A DNA stretch of 64,000 nucleotides from Limanda limanda (taxonomy: Eukaryota; Chordata; Actinopteri; Pleuronectiformes; Pleuronectidae). Position numbers and translations under genes: made by a program. The stretch spans positions 16,663,580-16,727,579 of the forward strand of contig NC_083651.1 in NCBI RefSeq assembly GCF_963576545.1, read 5' to 3'. The stretch's first letter is position 1. Every line of letters begins with the position of its first letter. Below the pieces are notes generated by a model that searched no databases, was not told the DNA's origin, and worked only from the letters and a program-made list of their open reading frames with translations. This document shows positions 1-64,000 of the stretch, in pieces.

Positions 1-179
1 TTTTGCTTAGAAATGTGGATTTCTGAGTTTAAAACAAAGAGCTGATCAAAGAATCAACTCATAGCAATCACTTTCAATGAAAGTGTGAGCGTGAAGGTGC
101 TCATGTATTCTTCTACATACTTTTAAAAGTTTTGCATTAAATATGAAAAAGACAATTAACTACAAGGAAGATAATCAAA

Positions 180-316
180 GTCAATGGTTTAAATACATTT
201 ATTAGACTCATATAAAACAGAAATTTTCTATAAATAAATAATAATATACAATAAATGAAAAGTGTACTGTTGAGATGCATTTTGTTTTGGTCCAGTTCGG
301 TGATGAAGACGTCAAT
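180..316 (-). other. myo3b: Candidate 3' UTR terminal exon of myo3b
   Basis: A strong acceptor, TTTTTCTGTCTCCTCTGCAG, ends at 317. About 115 bases on, AATAAA occurs on the minus strand (203-198), followed by AT-rich DNA, so 316 to about 180 has the form of a terminal exon. The donor just after the myo3b stop is the natural partner, across a 5.9-kb intron. The left limit is estimated from the signal. An alternative unspliced 3' UTR could use AATAAA at 5703-5698. Confidence 0.5.
198..203 (-). terminator. Polyadenylation signal AATAAA (candidate)
   Basis: Canonical hexamer on the minus strand, about 115 bases after the acceptor at 317; the last exon should be cleaved 10-30 bases further, near 170-190. 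Confidence 0.45.
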
Positions 317-620
317 CTGCAGAGGAGACAGAAAAACTAATTATGCAGCACGACCGGAACATCATTCATAATCATTCTACAATTTTCAGGTTAAATCATT
401 TAATGTGCAACTTATTGAATTGACCACGGGTGGATGTGATAGAAGGGAGCTGTGTGTGATTCTGACATCCTGAGTGAACTGACAGTTCAGCTCTGTGGAT
501 TTGACAGAGTCGAGGGGCAACGCCACAACATGAACCCCTTTTTAACTTTCCCTATTCTCTGGACAGTTGGAGCGAAAACAGGTTCCACATCTGTCTCATA
601 CGAGAGATATCAGAGACTTG

Positions 621-727
621 GGATGAGGGAGGGTAAGGGAGAGGGTGAGAGTGGGGGGGGGCGGGCTGCATATGTGAGAAGGAGAGTGAGGGAGAGAGGG
701 AGAGGGGAGAGAGCGAGAGAGAGAGAC
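621..727. repeat. Purine-rich (GA/GGGA) tract
   Basis: Low-complexity G/A sequence with a run of eight or more G near 652. Confidence 0.85.
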
Positions 728-1460
728 GCTCGGGGCTACTGGGTACTTGAGCCGCTATAATGGTGTCTCGTATGAGAAAACATCTGTGAATTTCCTCAGT
801 GATCTACAACAAAGTATAACTCAGAGCAGTCACTCAGCAGACCTTTGAAGTTGCTGTCTGACAGAGAGCTGCCATTGTTCGCAGCCCCCAACACACAGAA
901 ACTCCAACTTTGGTCTCACTAATTTTCCCTGCAACGCGATACAACTCTTTTCTCTCTCTCCTCCGAGTCTCTGAGGCAGGGGACCTCTGCATATTCAAGA
1001 GCAAAGAGCAAAGCCTTGGCAATGTGCGGGGTGGGCCTGGGGTCATGTAAGGCAGGACAGGTCATTTTACCTTCTCCCGGCCCACCCTGCATGTGTTAAT
1101 CCAGCCTTAAAAAGGGGATATCCTCCCCCTCTATGATGATGTACAGCTCGGGTCACAGCCTGCAGCGCTCTCCCAGGAAAAATTACAATAAAAAGACATC
1201 AGTTATTACACTGCAATGCCAAGGACAGGAGGTCCTTAAATAATCAAGTGGTTTAAAGAGAACTGGTTGATGTTTTTCAAAAGATATCATTAAATCTCGT
1301 AACAGTCATTCACTTTGGTGACGACTTTCCAGTTGATATTGCCACTGAGCACTTGAGCAAGGCACTAAGAGCTTGATAGTTTCAACATCAATCTATTCAG
1401 TTTAAACACTGTATTTAACAGTACAGGAGTATTCCTTGCTGCACAAGGTTTAATAATAAT

Positions 1461-1740
1461 CTAAAGCCGTTTTCAGACATGACCTGCGGGGAAGTCCGGA
1501 GAATTGGGTCCGGACCTAATCCGCAGTTTGCTTTTCACACATGCACAACGCAGCGGGAGGTTCTCTGCAAAGACGCATTCACGACTGCGACAAATCCTCC
1601 GCATTATTCAGGCTAGAGGTGGTGCAGCCGGCAGCAGCAAGCCGAGGCAGGAAGTGACGTATTAATTCCACAAGCGGAGATCACGTGATTTTCTTGACAT
1701 ACAAGCATTGGTGTCAGTCTGCAGACAGAAAGTACGTAGG
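1461..1740. repeat. Copy of the TCAGACATG inverted-repeat family
   Basis: TTTTCAGACATGACCTGCGG followed by GTCCGGAGAATTGGGTCCGG matches the inverse of the right end of the element at 31957-32420. Right limit approximate. Confidence 0.5.
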
Positions 1741-4161
1741 TGGTTGCTTAGTGGTCTGACTCTACTGCTGATGTGTATCTTACCAGAAATGTAAAGAAAT
1801 CCTGCAATAACACAGTAAATCAACTACGTGGGGCTCCATTCACAACTAAGCAAATAAAAGAAATACATAGGAGCCGCTGGACAGGTTTTTAGAGCAGTTT
1901 TAACACACACCAGTTTAATCTGACCTTAATAAAATGATCGTTAGGTTGAACACCAGGTGATACGTCCCTGCACCTCCTGGCAGTGGCAAAAAAGACAAGC
2001 TTTCCGTTATGCATTCCAAACTGAAACAAGGCCGCGGTAATTCTCACACTGTTAACCGTCCAGCATTTATTCAGTGGCAGCTGGTCCCACCATCTGGGAA
2101 AGCAGTGCCGGGGCAAAACAAAACAGGTTACACCTTTGGCCATGCCAAGTCTGCTGGTGCCCCAGTCCGTCTACAAACTGAGAGAGGCTAATCACAATTT
2201 CACGCTCTGATTTGTCAAATCCCACTCCAGCACCGGAGGCACTGAGAAAACTTTTAAGTCAATAAATTTCATGGTGTACAGGATAACAGCTTTTCCATAC
2301 GGTTCCCCTTGTTCTATGTGAGCCTCCTCTTTATCCCTCTTTACAGTGGCAGCCTGTTCTGCAAATGAAAAGGGAAGCTGTCGTTTTGACCAAAACATCT
2401 GGTCAACTCCAAGAGTGGCAGCCCTCATGCATGCATTTAACATTCATGCAAATGTTAGACAACAAAACAGTGCATAGAGAGCCCTCAACAAACTGCAGGT
2501 GTGAGGAAGCTGAAACAAAAGCCACTGTAACCCTAATGGCATCCCCTTGTCATTAACAGACCTTTGATGTATCTACTCAACAGACTCTTTTATCTCCTCC
2601 TTCCTCTTTGCCTCTCACTCTCTCCTTCTCCACAGGCTCGACCAGGTTCTTTATTAATGCCGTCTTTAGGGAATGTTCTTTTTCTCAGAGCCCTCGACGC
2701 ACTTCTGACATCTGGTCGACGCTCATGTTATGCCACTTTCTTTGGCGCCAATCATTAGCCGGGAAAGAGCGTCACAATGCTGAGTATGTAGCTACTTAAG
2801 GCGTTTGTTCATCCTCTGTCCTTGAAGTTCAGAGGAACAAAAACTATTAAGGAAGAAGACGCGACATTAATTCTTTAGTTATGCAAAATGCTGTTGTATG
2901 CAACCATAATGTAGTGTGCTATATTCTACAGTGGGGTAAATCTGACACATCTGGATATCAAGAGCACATAAACTGCATTAAAACAGTATTTGAAAAGGCT
3001 GCACATGAAATACAGGTATTCAAACTCTCCCTTTGAACTCAAAGGATACAGAAGCAGGACAATGTTGGCCTAATCGTGCGCTCCCTTTGAAGTGAGACAA
3101 CACTATTAGGTGAAAAGGTAAGTATACTTCTTTAGAAAATAAAAGCTTTTCATCATTTGTTAAGGCTGCAGCTTGAGCGATTTTCATAAAGGTGATTTAA
3201 AACTTTTAGAAAACAGTGTTTGTGGCTGCGGCTTGGATGGAGCTCTAATGAAAGTTCAGCACATGCAGAAAATAGGCAGAATGGCAAAAATAACACCAGC
3301 AGCAACGGCAGCCACATTAAAGGAGCCCCTCTCTAGCACGCCAGATGTTGTCAGATTTAATGAGGAAAAACAAGAGGGAGTTGGATTTACGAAGTCGCAT
3401 TAAAGAAAACACAGGTGTCGGGCCTCGAAGCCGAACTTGACGCTGTGCTAAGGCGACCAGCAGTCCAAGCAGACGCAGACGCATCAGTTCATTAGGTCAG
3501 AACATGTTTCCCGAGAGTGACAACAGTATTTCATAACATTTTTCCTTCTGCAGCGCATAATCAGCTAAGCAAGGCAATTACGTACACACCTCCGCTCACC
3601 TCCTCTCATATGCTAACGCAGGCAATCAGCCAGGGAGTTAATTTGGCAGTGAAAAACAGGGGAAGAAACACCCACTCTGGCACCATTTGTCACCACAGTC
3701 CAACCTTGTTATTCAAACGAGTGAGCCTATTTGAAATTCCTCTCTGTGGTAAAACAGGGCCAAAATAATCAGGGGAGCATGATCACACTTAATTGATTCA
3801 GTGTACTTTTAAGATGCACTACAGGGTGCTGGGGTGACCTATTTCAGACGGCTCTTCAGAGGAACCAACTATCCCAGCAAGGGAGTAATGCACAGCGAGG
3901 ATTTTAATTATTGTAGGATCTGTGGCTACGACCGGAGGTGAAATGCTTATGAACTAACTGTGACACCACATTATAACACTGCCAGTGGTCCAGACTATTA
4001 CCTCGGAATCTTCAGTAGGGTTACATATGGCAAATTGAAAAGACTAGTGATATATTATTGATGGAGCTTAATTTGGTGAGCTATTTTTTATTTAAATCAC
4101 GGAATGAGCTTTTTGAATAATGATGGTTGATGTGTGTTCCATCTTTTCTTCGTCTTCTACT

Positions 4162-4470
4162 AGCCGTGGTGGGATGTAACTAAGTACATTTGCATTGTCC
4201 ATAAGTCCAAATACAGGTCACTTTACTTGTATCTGCATTTTATGCTACTTAAAGACTTTTCGGCAGGAAATTTGTTATTCAATAAATCCATTTAACAGTA
4301 TACTATATGAGTTCAAGGTTAATTTATCACTAATAATAACGATAATCCAATGAAATCACAAGTAGATAATCAATTTATCCACTGCTCATACGTGCTTACA
4401 TACTTTTACTTACATTTTTAATGTAGAACTCTTACTTGCACGATAGTATTTTGGTGTATTTCAACTATTA
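4162..4470. repeat. Degraded copy of the AAGTACATTT repeat
   Basis: Starts GTGGTGGGATGTAACTAAGT and contains ATTTTATGCTACTT; same family as 15188-15473. The right end is unclear. Confidence 0.5.
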
Positions 4471-6214
4471 CTTAAGATTGAAAACTTAATTCCTCACTGT
4501 GTCGAGTTTGTGTGAACAAGCATTGTGGTTGTTCACTACAACAGCAACAAACAGCATAGTCATGGTAGGAAGTGTTGTCAGGTGATAAAACTGGTGGTTT
4601 TAATCCATCTATCAAGTTAAATTCCTATCATACTTTGTTTTTAATTATGGATGACCACTGATGTTTCGTTGATGAGTCAGTCGTCAGCGTCTCATCCTAC
4701 TCCTGACCTCCACAGCACCGAGCTGAGGGAAATGACAAACACTTTGGGCCTCTTTCAACCCACCAGGATTCTCGTGAACCTGAACCTGAAAGTGAAGCCG
4801 GTCTCACTGTCTAGGCAGAGCTCTAATGTTTTCCCTGCTGAGTATAAGGAGGATGAGATCCTCAGTCATACCACCCTACTCTTCCTATTAAGATCAAAAT
4901 CTCCTCTCAGGCCCTCGGGTGTCAACAAAGGGAGATGCAGTAAATGATATGCAAATTGAAAAGAGAAAAAAAAACCCTCTACAAATCAACTCGCCAGCCC
5001 TGCATTTCCGACACTTCACATCTTTAAAGAAAATTCCTGTATTTAGGGTGAAATTCAAAGTGAGGTCTGGCTCTGCCTCTGTGAGGCTATGTGTGGTGAT
5101 TCCAGCACTCAGACAGCACAAAGACCCTCAAACTACAGGCAGCTCGCTGTGGGAGCTCTCATCACCAGAGTTTCAGGGTTCAGAAAGGATCTGTCTCCAA
5201 CAACAAACATAATGCTTGAAAATAGGTAAATGTTTCCATGTCAGGAAAACACCACGAGTTTAGAAACACACTCCAAGATGAAGGGGGAGGACTCCTTGTT
5301 GTAAATATAAAGTGGTATTTGAATGATGGGTCGATTTGGAAAATCTTACAAAGGAAATTATAAATTTGAATTATAATATTAATGTCATTTAAATGTTAGA
5401 TCATACAACATCTACTAGTTAAAGCTAAAAATGAAAAGGATAGCTTATTTTCTTGAGTTCACATCAATTTAAATTGACTACTTTGGCTGTTTTGACCATA
5501 GATCCATCACACAAAACATAATAAATAAAATACAAACGTTTTGTCTAATTTATTTAATATTTTAAATATTTCTTAGACTTAGGACCGAGACAGTAAAATA
5601 CATAACATACATGATAAACTGCAAGATATTTTTATCAAAAAGTCACCACCCCTCCTCTGCACTACATGATGATGTTACATCCAACGTCATTAATTCATTT
5701 ATTGATGCAACATCTTTAACATTTCACAGCCATTTAAGAGCCAGCTAGTAATTTCTTATTCATTGAAGGATTCAAGACCCTGGTAAATTATAAAAATCAA
5801 AATGATATTATGAATTTTTTCCATATTGAGACGATACTATACGATAGCAGCAAGTCAAGTATACAAGACCACAAAAAGATTAGGAGGATGTCTAGAGCCC
5901 CTCTTCTTACAAAATGTAGCGTCTCTCACTATCAGATCCTCAGAAACAGAGGAACTGTCAAGTCACTTCAGGGAAAATGGCACAATCCTTATAAAAGTGT
6001 TAGTATAAAGTCACTGATGAGTAACTTGTTCCATGTGAACACTTTCTGACCACTTAAGATTCACAGCTGAGGCTACTGCCTGTGCAGGGCGCTTATTTCG
6101 CACGGCTGCCACTGGCTCCACACACCACAGCACTTCCAACACGGAGGATGTTCTTTGGAGTGTCTGTCTACATGTCTGCTGCATCTGTCTTACCGGTTGA
6201 CATGGTTGTAAGGC

Positions 6215-60058
<53,844 letters not shown>

Positions 60059-60060
<2 letters not shown>

Positions 60061-60144
60061 GGCCAATGTTATTTTCTTCTGACTCATCGGGGTCGAGGAA
60101 AAAACTCCCCTAAGGAGTCTCCGGGGACCATAATACAACAACAC
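60059..60144 (-). CDS. myo3b: myo3b exon 1, with split start codon AT/G
   Basis: The exon ends GGCCAT/GTAAGTAG, a strong donor. The next exon (59675) begins G TCG CTG, so the join makes ATG TCG CTG TAC GGC, reading [10 protein letters not shown]. Human MYO3B, as I recall it, begins MKHLYGLFHYN, so this start gives the expected N-terminus. Its context GGCCATGT has G at -3. Another in-frame ATG lies nine codons upstream (60087-60085, weaker context CCCGATGA). A short upstream ORF (ATG near 60132, 15 codons) ends TGA overlapping that ATG. The acceptor GTTGCTACAG before 60144 is plausible but not proven; only 60060-60059 is coding under the preferred start. Confidence 0.6.
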
Positions 60145-61662
60145 CTGTAGCAACAGCCAGGGCTTCCTCCGGGAGGACGGGCAACAAGTGGCATTTCACA
60201 GCAGCACTGAATTAGCCCTCTCCATGGGGACCTTGTCACCGCCCGCTAAGAAGTGCAATCTCCTGGAGATCAATTGGATTGGTCGGAGATTAACTTGACA
60301 AGTGGCGTCCTGAATGAGCGGTGAACCGGTAACTCACCCCCACACAAACAGTTTTGAAAAATGATTATTACGTAAAGGTGTTTTATAAAATGTCTTCGGC
60401 CCTTGACGTGGTTATAAAGACCGATGATCGACCGGAGGGAAGAGGCCGACGTCGATCATCAGGCAAGTGATGATTTCCCGCGCCTGCATACAACCTATGC
60501 ATGCAACATGCAAGACTAGCGATGCAAAGCATTGACTGTCGAAGCAGCTGAAGCCCACTAGCATGATGGATGAGGAGACGATGTTGCCATGTTGGGGCGA
60601 CACGCATCCTATTTTTGGAAAATGACACGAATTCCAGATAAACATGATGGAGGGTAATGTTTGTGTGCGATCACACGACTGTGCCGCTTGTCATAAACAT
60701 GTTATGCATCACAGAGGTTGTGCGACCCTGAGGAGGGGAAGGAGAAGTCGTTTTTCGAGCTGCAGATTGATGTAAAAGCCGTTGAATGATGTCGAACCCT
60801 CAGGAGATGCAAGCACAGATTCATGAATCGTTGTGCACGCAGGTTGACATTAGATGGATTTAACCACTGTTCCTGGGAGGCGTTCAAACGTGCAACGCAG
60901 AGATGCAACAGATCTCCTTCACTGTGTCCTTCAAGAGGCCGCCTGTGACAGCACAAGCCAAATATCTCTTATAATTACACTTCTTCATATCACACATTTA
61001 AAGTCTCTTTTTGTCTCCAGTCTAATAGTCCATCTTTGACTTCTTCTGAAGCTAATCGTCCATCTCAAACCGACCATGAATAATGCATCGCAGCTGCCTT
61101 ATTAATCAACAAGGTCCAAACCTGTTTACCTGCCATTTATAACTGTCGCTCTGTTTGGTAACGTGCACAGTGTGTCGAACACATCACCGGTCGCCTGTTG
61201 CCAAGGCACCTTCACCAACTTCTCTAACAGATGGATCCTATTCCTCACCGGCAGCACCACATACATCCGATACAATGTTTGACTGCAACTTTTAAATACA
61301 GGTTTAAGTCCCATGTGCAGGCAGATGTGACACATAGTTAAATGCACAACATACCTGACTGGCTATTAATGTACAACTATCTCATTCTGCAAGAGCTTTC
61401 CAAGTACAAACCAAGTGTAACATCAGCTTGAACATCACCAAAGGATTTGATTTAATAATAGAATCTATTGTTTGACCATCAATCATCAAAAACACAAAAA
61501 GTACTGCATATACTTAAAGAAAGGTCGCTATAGCAACAGTTTTATGGCAACCTGTGTACAAATATCTAATGTGCTCACTCAATCATTTGCATCTATTTAA
61601 TATTCAAACTGGAGTTCAAAGATCAGTAGAGCTCAGATCATAAAGCCACAAGTCAAACTTAC
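60145..61662 (-). other. Candidate leader intron
   Basis: 1.5 kb between the two proposed 5' exons. Contains a near-perfect X-box, GTCGCT-AT-AGCAAC (61524-61537). No gene. Confidence 0.4.
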
Positions 61663-61705
61663 CTGTTTCTGTGAAAGTGTTTCTTTCTCTCTCGCTCAGC
61701 GACGT
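61663..61705 (-). other. myo3b: Candidate 5' UTR first exon of myo3b
   Basis: A textbook splice donor, AACAG/GTAAGT, ends here on the minus strand. The sequence before it has no ATG in the last 60 bases, as expected for a leader exon. It could splice to the acceptor at 60145/60144. The left limit (transcription start) cannot be seen; 61705 is a guess. Confidence 0.35.
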
Positions 61706-61719
61706 GCACCAGACTAATT

Positions 61720-61890
61720 CACGCCAATCTATAGGGATTAATAATGCACCGGTAATCTGCCACCTGATCCCCGGCACTGTTCAATATTCAAGTGGCAGAT
61801 GTAGCTACTCATAATGGCCTGCTGATATGAAGCGTCTCGGGTTGCACGCAGGTTACCAGGAAGTTCCTGATAGTTGCTAGGTCACGTGAT
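61720..61890 (-). promoter_or_regulatory. Candidate myo3b promoter region
   Basis: Lies just upstream of the candidate first exon. It holds, on the minus strand, GTGACC-T-AGCAAC (61885-61873), a perfect match to the RFX X-box pattern; CACGTG (61883-61888), an E-box overlapping it; TAATCC (61740-61735), the core site of OTX/CRX factors; and a TATA-like CTATAG nearby. RFX factors act in ciliated and hair cells and CRX in photoreceptors, which fits where class III myosins work. Promoter function is inferred from position and motifs only. Confidence 0.35.
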
Positions 61891-61899
61891 TTGTGCCCC

Positions 61900-64000
61900 G
61901 TCCCCCCCTCTGAACACAGTGTTCATTACACGTTCGGCTGTCGCTTATTGAGAAAACAACTTCTGACATCTTGGTCTCCTGAACTGGAAAAGGATTCAAG
62001 AGAGCTGAGCACAACGCGTCTATAAAGTCATGTGTATGTCCAGAATAGGAAGCAAGCACATCTCTGCATCTAAATAACAGAGCTTACATGCTGAAGAACC
62101 AAAAACACTGGATGTTTCTGTTGAAAAAATCCCAAGGACCTAATATAACAAGGACAAGAGTCACATCCGCTCGAAACAGTTACAAGACAAAAACAGAAAA
62201 TGGATTTTTTGAAGAACAAGGTTTAAAGTGTCAGATCTTCTTATTTGCTGAATCGATTTCATTCTCTAGACCAAGAAACATAAAAGCAAATGTTTATAAA
62301 CTGTAGATATATGTAACCTGCAGGGTCACAGATAGAAATGCATGGGCTTGGGGACTTCAAACACCAGCGTATGGCTGGATTATGAAGCTTTTCTAGTTTT
62401 GATGATCACTCAGAGTGCTTTTTCCATTCCCACATTCATAATGGAATTTATGTGCAGCACTATATCTATCACGCATTACTCACACACTGCTGCTACAGCC
62501 GTAAGGGGCAATTTGGTCTTGCTCAAGGAGACTGGGGTTAAAACTGTCGAGTTTTCGGTTGGTGGACGACCCGCTTCCTCCTGAGACAGAACCGCCAAAA
62601 TTTATATTTGTATATATTTACATTCAGCCTTATAGGTTTCCATATTTGTGTTTTCTGCCAAATGTGGGTTCTTGTGTATGCATAGTCGAGACAGGCTGGG
62701 ATATAGAGTATATGAGCATAGACATTGACTGAATATAAAGATGGACAACACGTCTACACTTCCTACCACTACCTGTCATGTCCTCCATGTAAAATGTCAA
62801 ACCTATGGTGCAGACATACAGAGGACTTTTTGGCAGAGTGTTAAATAAATACAAAACTCTAACTTTCCCTGAATAGTAGACGCGCTGTTCAAGATGGAGG
62901 ACACACAAGCAGTGTGTTAGAACAGGACACCAGGGTTCCTCGATGGCTGAGCTCAGGTTTCCCTTTGTTTACCATCGTGTGTCAGCGTCTGAAAAAGATC
63001 GACTGGATCTGGAGTTCAATATGCTGTTCTGTCCTATGTGGCCCTGTCAAGTAGTTTAAAAAAAAAAAAAAATCCAACATCAGTAAAGTAAACATACATG
63101 GCTGTAAACTGTGTAAATCCCGGGATATTTGTGTGTCTATCTGTCGCTAAGCTTGAGCTAAACCATGCTCCGAGGTTCGGACGCGGCACAGGGACCAGTC
63201 GGGGTCTTTCAAACCAGAAAACAACGCAAAGTAAAAGTGAGTAATCTAATTTTCTGCTTCCATCAAACTCGCACAATCCCACCCTCTCTGGTTAAGCCCT
63301 TCGGGAACTTGGTAAACCCTTTGGTAAGTCTGCGGAGAGAGGGGAAAAAAAACCTCTCATGTATAATCCCTTTTAAGGGGATATGAGGAGGCTTTGCAGT
63401 AAACCTCCGGTAGCCACGAGTCAGGCCTAAAGCCCTGTGCCCTTGTTGTCACACTGGATGTCCAAAGTCTCACTCGTCCAGACACCAACACATCTTTCTA
63501 ATGTTAAGGCCTTTAAATCATATCTGTGCATCCACAACTTTTTTAAACAAATCTAACTCAAACTGAATCAACCCGATGAATAAAGAGACAACATTATGAT
63601 CAGTGTAATGACTCAGCACACCTTAACCACAGACTTAAAGGAATCGTAGCAGTTCTCATAATGCCTGTGATGTGATACAGTGCAATGCTCCTGCTTGTGC
63701 ACAACACAGCTACATGTCACATGTTATTAATAAAGGTTTGAGATATTTCATTGCATGTGGGTTTTTGTCATTTTTATTCTACATCATTTAAAAATGTTTC
63801 TGCACGAAATGCACATTTTTCTTTTTGTGACATCTGGACAAAATGACCACAGCAATTTTTCTGTTCAGGCAAAATGAAACAGGCGACAAAACCAAACCAA
63901 AGCTTAATAACAGCAGAACTTGGCCGTCACTTTTATTTACCATAGATCTACAAGCTCATGAAAAAACATCAAATAAAGTACTATTTATATTTTGTCATCC
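61900..64000. other. Upstream DNA, no gene seen
   Basis: Includes an old repeat copy at 62727-62895 (TATAAAGATGGACAACACGT) and a poly-A run at about 63058-63073. A plus-strand ORF from 63165 has no recognisable domain. Confidence 0.6.

Larger units (their letters stand above)
317..6193 (-). other. Intron in the 3' UTR (or downstream DNA)
   Basis: No supported coding region. Holds a purine (GA)-rich tract at about 621-727, a repeat copy at 1461-1740, a degraded TAACTAAGTACATT-type repeat at 4162-4470, and AT-rich DNA. The small ORFs here have no recognisable domains. Confidence 0.5.

Noticed and set aside
61128..61160. Alternative first exon ending ATGGCAG/GTAAAC
   Set aside because: The ATG would join exon 2 out of frame (one leftover base instead of two).
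63165..63386. Plus-strand ORF starting MLRGSDAAQG as first exon of a neighbouring gene
   Set aside because: No recognisable domain and only a tentative donor; nothing else supports a gene.

Overview
The window is vertebrate, almost certainly teleost fish, nuclear DNA. It carries one gene that I can support, split over more than 30 exons on the minus strand: the class III unconventional myosin MYO3B (myo3b). The encoded protein has an N-terminal STE20-like kinase, a myosin motor, IQ motifs and a short tail with the class III tail homology region. It resembles human MYO3B (as I remember that sequence) more than MYO3A, for example in the LYGLxxYN start, the [24 protein letters not shown] stretch and the KPRKLGQIKVLDGEDEYYK tail. 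The fish assignment rests on intron sizes (several of 78-160 bases) and on interspersed repeats of types I associate with percomorph fish.

Layout on the minus strand, right to left. 64000-61700: upstream DNA with a possible promoter (an RFX X-box, an E-box and an OTX/CRX-like site). 61663 and 60059-60144: two candidate 5' exons; the second ends in AT, giving a start codon split by an intron (AT/G). 59675-52782: kinase exons 2-7. 46726-42040: end of the kinase and the linker (exons 8-10). 41948-24377: motor (exons 11-25). 21592-19032: converter, lever arm and three IQ motifs (exons 26-29). 17676-6215: tail, stop at 6217-6215. 316 to about 180: a likely 3' UTR terminal exon with an AATAAA signal. 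Joined, the coding exons give 1303 residues in one unbroken frame with matching intron phases at every junction, close to human MYO3B at about 1340. A 21-base microexon in loop 2 would add seven residues.

Family knowledge: class III myosins move to the tips of actin protrusions (hair-cell stereocilia, photoreceptor calycal processes), carry espin-type cargo through the tail, and tune their motor by kinase autophosphorylation. Nothing in the exons suggests a pseudogene.

The rest is intron. It holds microsatellites, several old repeat families, small inverted-repeat elements and one clear 956-base hAT-type insertion (56001-56956) with a perfect 8-base target duplication. I saw no second protein gene, RNA gene or CRISPR array. 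The 158-aa ORF at 30947-31423 and the 140-aa ORFs at 19677-20099 (plus) and 19948-20370 (minus) lack recognisable domains. The observations I rate most worth checking are the loop-2 microexon, the two stop-free introns with lengths divisible by three inside the motor, the split start codon, the third IQ motif and the RFX sites upstream.
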